This document shows positions 16,089 through 24,982 of a stretch of 31,848 nt of DNA, piece after piece. The notes under the pieces are model-generated. The model ran no database searches, was not told the origin of the DNA, and saw nothing but the letters and a program-made list of their open reading frames with translations. A program made the translations under genes and the position numbers. Each line of letters starts with the position of its first letter. Positions within the stretch are counted from its first letter, which is position 1. The DNA is from CAXRGH01 sp964230195 (GTDB taxonomy: Bacteria > Pseudomonadota > Gammaproteobacteria > Enterobacterales > Alteromonadaceae): the NCBI GenBank assembly GCA_964230195.1, contig CAXRGH010000233.1:1-31848 (forward strand), given 5' to 3'.

Positions 16089-18629
16089 ATGACTAAACCG
16101 TTTGATGAAGAAACATTAAGTACAGAAGAGTTGAGGGCTATTGTTCCTCAGCTCCAATCACTTACGGAAAAATACAAAAAACAAGAGCGCGTTCAGCAAG
16201 CGCTGTTGACTATTTCTCAAGTCACAAATTCGCACACCGATCTTCAATCCCTCTACCCAACCATTCACCACCACATCAATACCATCATTGAAGCTCAGAA
16301 TTGCCTTGTTGCACTGTTTGAGGAAGAAAACGATTGTATCCATTTTGTCTTCATTCGAGATCAATATACTGATGATTGTGAAGGGTTGAAAATTTATGCG
16401 CCAGAATATGAAGATACACTGACATGGCAAGTCATCAAAACTGGTCAGCCACTGTATCTATATCGTGAAAAGCTAAAAGAGCAATTAGCCAACTTAAATA
16501 TTCCTGAAGAGGGTATTGGTGAAGAGCCTGTTGATTGGCTGGGTGCTCCATTAATTAATGACGGTAAAACCATTGGCGCAGTTGTATTACAAAGTTACGA
16601 TATAACAACACGCTATTCTGATGAAGATTTAGAGTTACTCAATTTTGTCTGTCAGCATCTATCATCCACTATTTCGCGTGTTCAAAGAACAGTGTTAACT
16701 GAACAGACTATTGAAGTTCGCACCGAGCAATTGCGCGTCAGCCTTCAGGAACTTGAAGATGAGATAGAAGAGCGTGAACGCATGGAAAACTTGCAACAAG
16801 CGCTGTTTGAAATATCCGAGTTATCAGCAAGTCTAGATGAAGATATGGGACAGTTTTATGTTCGACTACATGCCATCTTATCTCGACTTATTTATGCCCC
16901 CAATTGTTATATCGCAACTGTGAATTGGGACGAAAATACCCTCAGCTTTGAATATTATGCCGACGAAAAAGAGCCCACAACGAACAATAGAGTGCTCGGA
17001 CAGGGTTTAACCGAGCACATTCTAAAAACCGGCGAGTCGAAAATTGTCTATCAAGAAGAGGCCAAGGCACTCTCAGATGCTGGACTCATAGCACCCTCGG
17101 TTTATCAGACCTTTACTGAGTTTTTTGTTGGATGGTTAGGTGTACCTCTTATTATCGATGGTCATGTGTTTGGTTGTGTTGTGGTACAAAGCTATGATGA
17201 AGAGAAACGTTTTTCTGGAAACGATATAGAGATCCTGCGCTTCGTATCCCACCACATTGCTACTGCTATTGATCGTAAGCGTAGCAACGATGCATTGCGC
17301 GATTATAATAAGCAGTTGGAGTTGATGGTTGCAAAACGAACCGAAAAAGCAACCCAACTCAATATCAGTCTGCAACAACAAATCGAAGATAACAAAAAGA
17401 TCGAACAGCAACTCATTCATCAAGTCAATCATGACCCTCTTACTGGCTTACCGAATCGATTAATGTTCAATAAGCAGCTTGCGAGCATGCTTGCCAAGAA
17501 GAAACGTTACCCTTCTCAGAATAAAGCACTCATGTTCATTGACCTTGATGGTTTCAAGCAAATTAATGACAATTTCGGCCATCACAACGGTGACAAGTTC
17601 TTAATTGAAGTGGCCAAACGGCTTGAGCGTACGGTTCGAGCATATGACTCCCTCGCACGCCTTGGCGGTGATGAATTTGTTGTATTACTCGACGGTTTTG
17701 AAAGGTTAACAGACCTCTACGATATCAGCGAACGGATCATCGAAGATCTGTCAAAACCCTTTATTGAGAAGGGCAGACAAATGCATGCCGGTGCCAGTGT
17801 TGGTATTGTTGAAATCATTCAAAATTATGATTTACCCGAACATATCATCCGGGACGCAGACACCGCGATGTACGAGGCAAAATCGAGAGGCCGAGGCACA
17901 AGCGTTTTATTTGATAACAGTATAAAATCAGCAGTGGATGATAGTCTTGCCATCGAGTTGGCATTTAAACAGGCATTAAAAAATGCTGAGCCAACAATCA
18001 AGCTGTTTGCCACAATCAAAAGAAATGAAGAAGACAAAATACCATTTGTCAGTCTGGCTTGGGAAAATGACAATAAGTGTTACGTCGGTCACGGAATTCA
18101 TCAGTTAGCGGCGGCCACCGGTTTATCACAAAAACTTGATTTACATTTGATAGACACTCTTCATCAAATTAAAGGAGAATGCCAAGCGCCAAGCAAAGCC
18201 ATTGTTCCCATTTCTACCCAAACGTTAAAAAACGATGGTTTTGTAAACCAGTTACTTAGCTCCCTTGAAACTGACAGTATATCGCCTGACGCGCTCATAT
18301 TATGTCTGTATGAGGAAGATATTGACGCGGGCGACCTCCCATTGAAGGCGAATATGATGTGGCTGCGTCAGCATGGCGTATCTTTCTTACTTGGCGAATT
18401 CCTTTCTTACTCAGGTGCCATCACTAATGTGATTGAATACCCTTTTGAGATGGTATCGCTGAACAAAGAGGTATGCCTGCGCTCCTCACCACAGACGGAA
18501 GCTCTGATTAAAAATACAATCACTTGCCTTCAAGATTTAGGCGCATCAATAATCGTATGTGAGGAATTTATCACACAATACGAGCTGCCGTTGAGAGACA
18601 ATCTGTTAAGCGCTAAAAATCAAGAGTAA
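16089..18629 (+). CDS. GAF-GAF-GGDEF diguanylate cyclase with decayed EAL-like C-terminus
   Basis: 846 residues without membrane segments or signal, so cytosolic. Two related GAF sensor domains lie at about 35-200 and 240-400; both contain a GWLGVPL/DWLGAPL core and a VVLQSYD/VVVQSYD strand. Coiled-coil linkers follow each domain. The GGDEF domain (about 440-610) has HDPLTGLPNR, FIDLDGFKQIND and an intact active site G526-G-D-E-F530. The inhibitory RxxD I-site is R517-A-Y-D520. It should make c-di-GMP. The last 220 residues have the length and layout of an EAL domain (ELAFKQALKN near 625, a late LLGEFLSYSGAITN in the DDFG region) but lack the E-A-L motif and metal ligands. This tail is probably regulatory. 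The ribosome binding site is weak. Confidence 0.9.
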   Translation: MTKPFDEETLSTEELRAIVPQLQSLTEKYKKQERVQQALLTISQVTNSHTDLQSLYPTIHHHINTIIEAQNCLVALFEEENDCIHFVFIRDQYTDDCEGLKIYAPEYEDTLTWQVIKTGQPLYLYREKLKEQLANLNIPEEGIGEEPVDWLGAPLINDGKTIGAVVLQSYDITTRYSDEDLELLNFVCQHLSSTISRVQRTVLTEQTIEVRTEQLRVSLQELEDEIEERERMENLQQALFEISELSASLDEDMGQFYVRLHAILSRLIYAPNCYIATVNWDENTLSFEYYADEKEPTTNNRVLGQGLTEHILKTGESKIVYQEEAKALSDAGLIAPSVYQTFTEFFVGWLGVPLIIDGHVFGCVVVQSYDEEKRFSGNDIEILRFVSHHIATAIDRKRSNDALRDYNKQLELMVAKRTEKATQLNISLQQQIEDNKKIEQQLIHQVNHDPLTGLPNRLMFNKQLASMLAKKKRYPSQNKALMFIDLDGFKQINDNFGHHNGDKFLIEVAKRLERTVRAYDSLARLGGDEFVVLLDGFERLTDLYDISERIIEDLSKPFIEKGRQMHAGASVGIVEIIQNYDLPEHIIRDADTAMYEAKSRGRGTSVLFDNSIKSAVDDSLAIELAFKQALKNAEPTIKLFATIKRNEEDKIPFVSLAWENDNKCYVGHGIHQLAAATGLSQKLDLHLIDTLHQIKGECQAPSKAIVPISTQTLKNDGFVNQLLSSLETDSISPDALILCLYEEDIDAGDLPLKANMMWLRQHGVSFLLGEFLSYSGAITNVIEYPFEMVSLNKEVCLRSSPQTEALIKNTITCLQDLGASIIVCEEFITQYELPLRDNLLSAKNQE

Positions 18630-18633
18630 AGAA

Positions 18634-20643
18634 TTAGCCTAACAGATTTTTTAAACGGTCAAGGTTGGCCTCGTTCCTTTGTTGACGCTGCTCTGATGTT
18701 TCTTTCTTCTTTTGAGATTCACGCATTAAATCATCTTGTGGTAATTCATCAACAAATCGACTGATCTCAGGATGAATAACCTCGCCAAACTGACGACGCT
18801 CTTTCGCGTAGGTTAAAAACAATTGTTTTTGGGCGCGAGTAACCCCGACGTAAGCTAAACGCCTTTCTTCATCAATATTGTCTTCATCTATACTGGTCTG
18901 ATGCGGCAACAATCCTTCTTCCATACCCACCATGAAAACATATGGAAATTCGAGACCTTTAGATGCATGAAGGGTCATAAGTTGAACTTGATCATCATCT
19001 GTTTCCTCCTCACCCCGCTCCATCATATCTCTCAATATCAAGCGATTTACCACCTCTTGCATCGACATTGGCGGTTCAATATCACTTCCCTCTAACATGC
19101 CTTTTACCCAACCAAATAGAGTGCTGATGTTTTTCATTGCCATTTCAGCGGCTTTAGGTGATGGACTTGTCTCGTATAAATACTCTTCGTATTGACTTTG
19201 TTTGATCAGATCTCGGAGTGCATCCACGGCTTCACTTCGTACCACAGCGTCTGACAATTCCACTAACCAACGAGTAAAAGCTTGAACATTGTGAAGTGTT
19301 TTACCCGACAAAACACTAGTGATACCAGAGTGACATGCTGCTTCGAAAATACTCACTCCCAACTGGTTTGCCAAATTCCCAATTTTTTCTAACGTTACTC
19401 GCCCAATGCCACGGGAAGGAGTATTAATAATTCGCAGTAGCGCGTTGTCGTCATCTTGATTCACCAGCAACCTTAAATATGCCATGATATCTTTCACTTC
19501 TGCGCGTCCAAAAAACGACATACCGCCACTTAATTTATAAGGAATACGGTTGTTCATCATCACCTTTTCAAACACTCTGGATTGATGATTACCGCGGTAC
19601 AGTACTGCATAATCACGATATTCGGTACCATTCACAAATTTATGCGCAAGCATTTCTGCAACAACCCGCTCAGCCTCGTGCTCTTCATTTTTGGATGATA
19701 TTAATTTCACTGGCTCACCATAACCAAGTTCAGAAAACAGTCTTTTTTCAAACTCATGAGGATTATTCTGAATGAGAATATTCGCACAATGAAGGATCCG
19801 GCCAGAAGAACGGTAGTTCTGCTCGAGTTTAATGACTTTCAGGCTCGGGAAATCTTGTTTCAGCAGCATCAAGTTTTGAGGGCGAGCGCCACGCCATGAA
19901 TAGATAGATTGGTCATCATCTCCCACTACGGTAAATCGCGCGCGCTCTCCAACCAGCAATCGAACCAGTTCATACTGACTCGTATTCGTATCTTGATACT
20001 CGTCAACCAATAAGTAGCGGATACGGCTTTGCCATTTTTCACGAACCGCTTGATTCTGACGCAGTAACAAGGTTGGCAGCATAATCAAGTCATCAAAATC
20101 TAGCGCGTTATAGGCCGTCAAATGAGCTTGGTATGTTTTGTAATATTCCGCAAACGCTTTTTCTCCGCCTGATTGGCAATGTTTTAACACATCATCTGGT
20201 TGTAACAGGTCGTTTTTCCAATTTGAAATTAAGCTTTGTAACATGCTCAACTGATCTTTGTCGCCGTCTAGGGTTTTCTCAGTCAGGTCTTTTAATAATG
20301 CTAGACAGTCTTTGTCGTCAAACAGAGAAAAGCCTGGTTTTATGTTCAACGCTTTCACTTCAGATTTAATGATGTTCAAGCCTAAGGTATGGAAAGTAGA
20401 AACCTTTAATCCTCTGGATTCTTTCTTACCCAAGGTTTGTGAGACTCGCTCTTTCATTTCGCGGGCAGCTTTATTGGTGAATGTCACTGCAGCAATGTGT
20501 CGAGCAGGATAATCACATTGTTGCACCAAATAAGCGATCTTGTTGGTGATTACACGCGTTTTACCACTACCCGCTCCCGCCAAAACAAGGCATGGGCCAG
20601 ATATATGGGTCACAGCTTCGTTTTGGCTTGGATTTAATTTCAT
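18634..20643 (-). CDS. rep: ATP-dependent DNA helicase Rep
   Basis: A 669-residue superfamily 1A helicase, close to the 673 residues of E. coli Rep. It moves 3'-5' on single-stranded DNA, assists replication-fork progression and clears proteins. Motifs in order: LVLAGAGSGKTR (motif I, about 19-30), AVTFTNKAAREMKER (Ia), STFHTLG, LLVDEYQDTN (II), VVGDDDQSIYSWRGA (III), LEQNYRSS (IV), LMTLHASKGLEFPYV (V) and AYVGVTRAQKQL (VI). The sequence follows Rep rather than UvrD (for example ISNWKNDL and RPQNLMLL). The gene converges on the GGDEF gene with only 4 bp between stops. The start region MKLNPSQNEAV agrees with the family. Confidence 0.97.
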   Translation of the reverse strand: MKLNPSQNEAVTHISGPCLVLAGAGSGKTRVITNKIAYLVQQCDYPARHIAAVTFTNKAAREMKERVSQTLGKKESRGLKVSTFHTLGLNIIKSEVKALNIKPGFSLFDDKDCLALLKDLTEKTLDGDKDQLSMLQSLISNWKNDLLQPDDVLKHCQSGGEKAFAEYYKTYQAHLTAYNALDFDDLIMLPTLLLRQNQAVREKWQSRIRYLLVDEYQDTNTSQYELVRLLVGERARFTVVGDDDQSIYSWRGARPQNLMLLKQDFPSLKVIKLEQNYRSSGRILHCANILIQNNPHEFEKRLFSELGYGEPVKLISSKNEEHEAERVVAEMLAHKFVNGTEYRDYAVLYRGNHQSRVFEKVMMNNRIPYKLSGGMSFFGRAEVKDIMAYLRLLVNQDDDNALLRIINTPSRGIGRVTLEKIGNLANQLGVSIFEAACHSGITSVLSGKTLHNVQAFTRWLVELSDAVVRSEAVDALRDLIKQSQYEEYLYETSPSPKAAEMAMKNISTLFGWVKGMLEGSDIEPPMSMQEVVNRLILRDMMERGEEETDDDQVQLMTLHASKGLEFPYVFMVGMEEGLLPHQTSIDEDNIDEERRLAYVGVTRAQKQLFLTYAKERRQFGEVIHPEISRFVDELPQDDLMRESQKKKETSEQRQQRNEANLDRLKNLLG

Positions 20644-20760
20644 GAAAAAACCGTTATTAATTGGGTGAGTCGAATTCGGATTGGCATTATACTATGGTCA
20701 GTCTGTTTGTGACACTGACAAATAAATAAGACGGCTGTAACGTTCCGTGGAGGTAATGAC

Positions 20761-21015
20761 ATGCTCGACCCAAAAAAACTTGAAGATATCGCCAAACAAA
20801 TTAACGATGCTATCCCCCCAGGTGTTAAGTCGTTTGCTGAAGGCTTTGAAACTAAAACAAAACAAATTCTACAGACTCAACTCAGCAAACTGGATTTAGT
20901 CACAAGGGAAGAGTTTGAGGTCCAAACGCAAGTGTTGATCCGCACAAGAGAAAAACTAGAAGCACTGGAAGCGAGGCTCACAGCGCTTGAATCTAAAAAA
21001 CAAGAAGCAGAATAG
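20761..21015 (+). CDS. ubiK: Ubiquinone biosynthesis accessory factor UbiK
   Basis: 84 residues of the BMFP/YqiC family. It begins MLDPKKLEDIAKQIND, has an amphipathic N-terminal half and ends in a coiled coil (REKLEALEARLTALESKK) that trimerises in the family. UbiK binds UbiJ and lipids and supports aerobic ubiquinone synthesis. GGAGG stands 7 nt before ATG 20761. It is monocistronic, divergent from rep and convergent with gpsA. Confidence 0.92.
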   Translation: MLDPKKLEDIAKQINDAIPPGVKSFAEGFETKTKQILQTQLSKLDLVTREEFEVQTQVLIRTREKLEALEARLTALESKKQEAE

Positions 21016-21032
21016 CCTAAACTACTCTGCTT
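21005..21032. terminator. Bidirectional hairpin between ubiK and gpsA
   Basis: AAGCAGA (21005-21011) and TCTGCTT (21026-21032) form a perfect 7-bp stem with a 14-nt loop, and T residues follow on the plus strand. It covers the last codons of both convergent genes, so it could end transcription from both sides. Confidence 0.6.
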
Positions 21033-22029
21033 TTGGTGCCCTACCGAGAAGAGCATAAGCCGCGTCAGTTGGGCTTTTGTTTTGGTAGAGGACTCGATAT
21101 ATCTGATCAACTATTGGCATTTCCACGCCTTCGCGTTGCGCTAATAAGTGGACTTCTTTGGTATTGCGGTAACCTTCAACAACCTGCCCAATCACGGCTT
21201 GTGCCTCATCAATAGACTTACCTTGACCAAGGGCTAAGCCAAAACGACGGTTCCGAGATTGATCATCCGTACAGGTAAGTACCAGATCCCCGAGTCCAGC
21301 CATCCCCATAAAGGTACTAGCATCAGCTCCCATTGCGGCGCCAAGGCGTCCCATTTCGGCAACGCCACGAGTGATTAAAGCGGTTCTGGCATTAGCACCA
21401 AAGCCAATTCCATCCGCAAGACCTGCACCTATCGCTATGATATTTTTCACGGCTCCACCCAACTGCACACCTGTCATGTCTTGATTCGAGTAGACACGGA
21501 ACGATTTAGCGCAATGCAACTTTTCAGAGAAGTCCGCGAGTAATGTGCCACATTCAGACGATAGTGTAATCGCCGTTGGCAACCCAGCTACCATTTCCTT
21601 CGCAAAGGTTGGACCTGACAACACGCCAAACACATGCGAATTTCCAATAATGTCAGTCGCAACTTCAGACAACAGACGCCCGGTATCAGGCTCTAAACCT
21701 TTCGTAGCCCATATGATTCGATGTTGTGGTGTCAGTAGTGGTGCAATTTTTTTTAAGGTATCAGCGAAAGCATAACTTGGCACCACCAACAAAATGTCGA
21801 GGCTATGAGAAAGCGCATGTTCAATCTCATGAGTCACCGTTAAATGCTCGGGAAATTCAAAACCTGCCAAGTATTTTTGGTTTTGCCGAGTGGTTGCCAT
21901 TTGTTGAACTTGCTGTTCGTCCCGACCCCAGAGTAAGGTATCAATCCCATTTCTAGACAGGCAAAAAGCAAGGGCGGTGCCATACGACCCCGCCCCTACA
22001 ACTGATACTGAATTCTTATGTTCAGACAT
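21022..22029 (-). CDS. gpsA: Glycerol-3-phosphate dehydrogenase [NAD(P)+]
   Basis: 335 residues from ATG 22029. The enzyme reduces dihydroxyacetone phosphate to sn-glycerol-3-phosphate, the backbone for phospholipids. The N-terminal Rossmann motif is VVGAGSYGTALA, and LSGPTFAKEM follows. The catalytic lysine lies in LGGAVKNIIAIGAGLADG, followed by GANARTALITRG and GLGDLVLTC. Length matches the family. Upstream in-frame codons to 22125 overlap secB and are not used; a GTG three codons earlier (22038) is a possible alternative. It is last in yibN-grxC-secB-gpsA, 10 bp after secB, as in E. coli. Confidence 0.96.
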   Translation of the reverse strand: MSEHKNSVSVVGAGSYGTALAFCLSRNGIDTLLWGRDEQQVQQMATTRQNQKYLAGFEFPEHLTVTHEIEHALSHSLDILLVVPSYAFADTLKKIAPLLTPQHRIIWATKGLEPDTGRLLSEVATDIIGNSHVFGVLSGPTFAKEMVAGLPTAITLSSECGTLLADFSEKLHCAKSFRVYSNQDMTGVQLGGAVKNIIAIGAGLADGIGFGANARTALITRGVAEMGRLGAAMGADASTFMGMAGLGDLVLTCTDDQSRNRRFGLALGQGKSIDEAQAVIGQVVEGYRNTKEVHLLAQREGVEMPIVDQIYRVLYQNKSPTDAAYALLGRAPKAE

Positions 22030-22039
22030 CTTTTTCACA

Positions 22040-22528
22040 TTATGCGTCTGCAGTTTCACCTTTGGCCGCTTCTGCACGCTTTTGAAGGTATGCAGCAAAA
22101 ATAGCGTCAAAGTTAACTGGAGCAAGATTTAGTGCTGGGAAAGTACCGCGATTCACTAAGTTAGATACACATTCACGCGCATATGGGAATAGAATGTTTG
22201 GACAGAAAGATCCAAGCATATGTGCTTTTTGACCGTCTTCAACAGCGCCAATAGAGAAGATACCCGCTTGTTGTACTTCACATAAGAAAGCAACATCTTC
22301 ACCAACTTTGGTAGTTACTGTCAGTGATAGTACCACTTCATGAACACCCTCTTCCAACTGAGTGCTGCGAGTATCAAGATCAAGCTTAACTTCAGGTTGC
22401 CATTCTTTTTTGAATACTGCTGGGGAATTTGGCGTTTCAAAAGAGATATCCTTTGCATAAATGCGCTGGATCGCGAATTGAGGACCTTGTGCTTGTTCTG
22501 CTGTGCCGTTTGCTTGTTGTTCAGCCAT
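22040..22528 (-). CDS. secB: Protein-export chaperone SecB
   Basis: 162 residues, the usual size for SecB, a cytosolic tetramer that keeps secretory precursors unfolded and passes them to SecA. Hallmarks: FAIQRIYAKDISFETPNSP near the start, LSLTVTTKVGEDVAFLCEV, QAGIFSI and the CPNILFPYARECVSNLVNRG segment. The C-terminus is short and acidic. ATG 22528 has AGGA 9 nt upstream. It lies between grxC and gpsA. Confidence 0.97.
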   Translation of the reverse strand: MAEQQANGTAEQAQGPQFAIQRIYAKDISFETPNSPAVFKKEWQPEVKLDLDTRSTQLEEGVHEVVLSLTVTTKVGEDVAFLCEVQQAGIFSIGAVEDGQKAHMLGSFCPNILFPYARECVSNLVNRGTFPALNLAPVNFDAIFAAYLQKRAEAAKGETADA

Positions 22529-22557
22529 GATATGGTTTCCTAATTTAGAGTTGCTGT

Positions 22558-22815
22558 CTACGCAGCAATAAGTTCATCAAATTTATTGTTCGCTACCAAC
22601 GCCATCATATCATCACATCCGCCAATTGGCTCTTGGTTAATGATAATCTGAGGAACGGTAATACCACCATTCGAACGCTGAATCATTTCAGGTCGTAATT
22701 CGGGTTGCTCATCAATTTTATATTCAGTAAAGGTCAAACCTTTGTCACTCAAAAATGCTTTCGCTCTGTGACAATAAGGACAATAACCTTTTGTGTAAAT
22801 TTCTATTTTCGCCAT
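22558..22815 (-). CDS. grxC: Glutaredoxin 3
   Basis: 85 residues from ATG 22815, which begins MAKIEIYTKGYCPYCHRAK; the active-site dithiol is C12-P-Y-C15. The cis-proline/glutathione-binding segment is ITVPQIIIN, then GGCDDMMAL. It reduces protein and ribonucleotide reductase disulfides with glutathione. A longer in-frame reading to 22944 overlaps the rhodanese gene and has no family support. The gene starts 2 bp after yibN and is followed by secB 29 bp later. Confidence 0.95.
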   Translation of the reverse strand: MAKIEIYTKGYCPYCHRAKAFLSDKGLTFTEYKIDEQPELRPEMIQRSNGGITVPQIIINQEPIGGCDDMMALVANNKFDELIAA

Positions 22816-22817
22816 GG

Positions 22818-23246
22818 TTACTTGCTCACTGGTAAGTTTGCATTCTGCCAACTTGCCATTCCACCTTTCAGTACAGACACCTGTTGAAAGCCATCTTTGC
22901 TCAAGTTGCCTGCAACCTTCTTGGCGGACATGCCCATGGCACACACTACTATAATGGGCTTGTCTTTATATTTTTCAAGAGCAGAGAAGTTAGCTTTTTG
23001 TAAATCAGCCTCATTCACTTGCTTGGCCCCTAGAATATGACCGTTACGATATTCGTCCTGCTTGCGGATATCAAGTAATACCGCATCTTCACGATTCATC
23101 ATCAAGGTTGCATCATGAGTAGACACTTCTTTTATCTTGGAGACCGCATTGCCCACAACATTCATGATTAACATCACAAATAACACAACCCAAGCACCGG
23201 TCAAGATCGGGCTAGTGCTGAGAAACTCCATAAATTCTGACATCAT
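22818..23246 (-). CDS. yibN: Membrane-anchored rhodanese-like protein (YibN)
   Basis: 142 residues from ATG 23246; AAAGG lies 5 nt upstream, and a second ATG directly after it is equally possible. An N-terminal membrane anchor (about 12-35, ILTGAWVVLFVMLIMNVVG) precedes a single rhodanese domain. This shows LLDIRKQDEYRNGHI, IIVVCAMGMSAKKVA with the active-site cysteine, and VLKGGMASWQNANLP. A sulfurtransferase activity is the family expectation; in E. coli YibN has been linked to membrane protein biogenesis, which I recall but cannot verify here. First gene of the minus-strand set, 207 bp from the divergent gpmI. Confidence 0.9.
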   Translation of the reverse strand: MMSEFMEFLSTSPILTGAWVVLFVMLIMNVVGNAVSKIKEVSTHDATLMMNREDAVLLDIRKQDEYRNGHILGAKQVNEADLQKANFSALEKYKDKPIIVVCAMGMSAKKVAGNLSKDGFQQVSVLKGGMASWQNANLPVSK

Positions 23247-23453
23247 TTCTACCTTTGATTTTAGTCGCGCCACAGGGTCTAATTACCCCAGCCAATAGCT
23301 CGGCAGTATATAGAAAATGTACGAAATAATGCAACTAATCAGGACAATTATATTTAATGTGGTTTTGAACACTATTTGTGCTTTATCCATGACTTTTGAG
23401 GATGTACACTAATCAACATTGAAGTACTTAAATGAAATGAAAGGTAAAATTCT

Positions 23454-24980
23454 ATGACCGCAAAGAAGCCACTGGCCCTGATTATCCTCGATGGATGGGG
23501 TTATCGTGAAGATCTTGAGAATAACGCGATCGCACACGCGAAAACCCCTAACTTAGACGCACTAACGGAACAGTATACAAATACCTTAATTTCAGGATCA
23601 GGCTTGGATGTTGGTTTGCCTGACGGTCAAATGGGTAATTCAGAGGTAGGTCATGTCAATTTGGGGGCTGGCCGAGTGGTTTATCAGGATTTTACTAAGA
23701 TCACCAAAGCCATTGATGATGGCGACTTTTTCACCAACCCGACATTGGTAGAAAATGTCGATAAGGCGATTGCTTCAGACAAAGCCGTTCATATCATGGG
23801 CTTGTTGTCTGCAGGGGGCGTGCACAGCCATCAAGATCACATTGTGGCTATGATCAAACTTGCCGCTCAGCGTGGCGCCAAAGAAATTTACGTACATGGT
23901 TTCCTAGACGGACGCGATACTCCACCACGCTCTGCAGCTGAGCCCATCGCAGCCATTGAAAACGCGTGCAATGAATTGTCTGTCGGTAAGATAGCAACTC
24001 TCGTGGGACGTTATTATGCTATGGATCGCGATGAGCGCTGGGAGCGAGTGGAAGCAGCTTATAATGTCGTTACTGAAGCTAAAGGTGAGTATCAGGCTAC
24101 CACTGCAACCGAAGCCCTTGAAGCAGCCTATGCGCGCGATGAGAACGACGAGTTTGTTAAACCGACGGTTGTTGGTGATGCTGCGCCAATTCAAGATGGC
24201 GACGCAGTCTTCTTCATGAATTTCCGAGCCGACCGTGCACGTGAGATGACTCGCGCATTCATCGACCAGCCATTCGTTGGCTTTGAACGCCGCGTTCCCA
24301 ATTTATCAGGCTTTGTTATGCTGACTCAATATGCTGCTAGTTTTGATGCACCTTGCGCATTCCCTCCTACTGCCATTGTTAATGGCATGGGTGAATGGCT
24401 AGAAAAGAATAACAAAACTCAACTGCGTATTTCAGAGACAGAAAAATACGCACACGTTACGTTTTTCTACAGCGGCGGAAGAGAAGAGCTGTATCAAGGT
24501 GAGAGTCGTGAATTGATTCCTTCGCCTGACGTTGCTACTTACGACTTACAGCCGGAGATGAACTCTGAGAAGTTAACTGCCACTTTAGTAGATGCAATTA
24601 AATCAGGCCAACATGACGTGATTGTTTGTAACTATCCTAACGGCGACATGGTAGGCCACACGGGTGTCTTTTCTGCTGCAGTAAGTGCCTGTGAAGCAGT
24701 TGATGCAAGTATCGGTAAAGTGGTTGAAGCGATCAAGTCCGTTGGCGGTGAATGCCTAATCACTGCCGATCACGGCAATGCTGAAAAAATGGCAAATGCA
24801 GAAACTGGACAACCTCATACTGCCCATACCAATGGTCCCGTGCCTTTCATTTATGTTGGTCGTGATGCTGACGTTCGAGCGGGTGGTACACTGAGCGATG
24901 TTGCTCCAACAATGCTACATCTTATGGGAATGGAAATCCCAGCAGAGATGACGGGTAAACCGATTGTAACGGTGAAGTAA
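23454..24980 (+). CDS. gpmI: 2,3-bisphosphoglycerate-independent phosphoglycerate mutase
   Basis: 508 residues, interconverting 3- and 2-phosphoglycerate using two Mn2+ ions. Motifs: LIILDGWG with metal ligand D13, the catalytic serine S63 in QMGNSEVGH, HGFLDGRDTPPRSA, NFRADRAREMTRAF, NYPNGDMVGHTG and TADHGNAEKM. It is full length. AAAGG lies upstream of ATG 23454. The next gene, envC, begins 2 bp after the stop, so gpmI-envC-yibQ form one unit as in E. coli. Confidence 0.97.
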   Translation: MTAKKPLALIILDGWGYREDLENNAIAHAKTPNLDALTEQYTNTLISGSGLDVGLPDGQMGNSEVGHVNLGAGRVVYQDFTKITKAIDDGDFFTNPTLVENVDKAIASDKAVHIMGLLSAGGVHSHQDHIVAMIKLAAQRGAKEIYVHGFLDGRDTPPRSAAEPIAAIENACNELSVGKIATLVGRYYAMDRDERWERVEAAYNVVTEAKGEYQATTATEALEAAYARDENDEFVKPTVVGDAAPIQDGDAVFFMNFRADRAREMTRAFIDQPFVGFERRVPNLSGFVMLTQYAASFDAPCAFPPTAIVNGMGEWLEKNNKTQLRISETEKYAHVTFFYSGGREELYQGESRELIPSPDVATYDLQPEMNSEKLTATLVDAIKSGQHDVIVCNYPNGDMVGHTGVFSAAVSACEAVDASIGKVVEAIKSVGGECLITADHGNAEKMANAETGQPHTAHTNGPVPFIYVGRDADVRAGGTLSDVAPTMLHLMGMEIPAEMTGKPIVTVK

Positions 24981-24982
24981 CC

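Noticed and set aside
22815..22944. Longer N-terminus for glutaredoxin
   Set aside because: The extra 43 codons lie inside the rhodanese gene and encode no family features. ATG 22815 gives a standard glutaredoxin 3.
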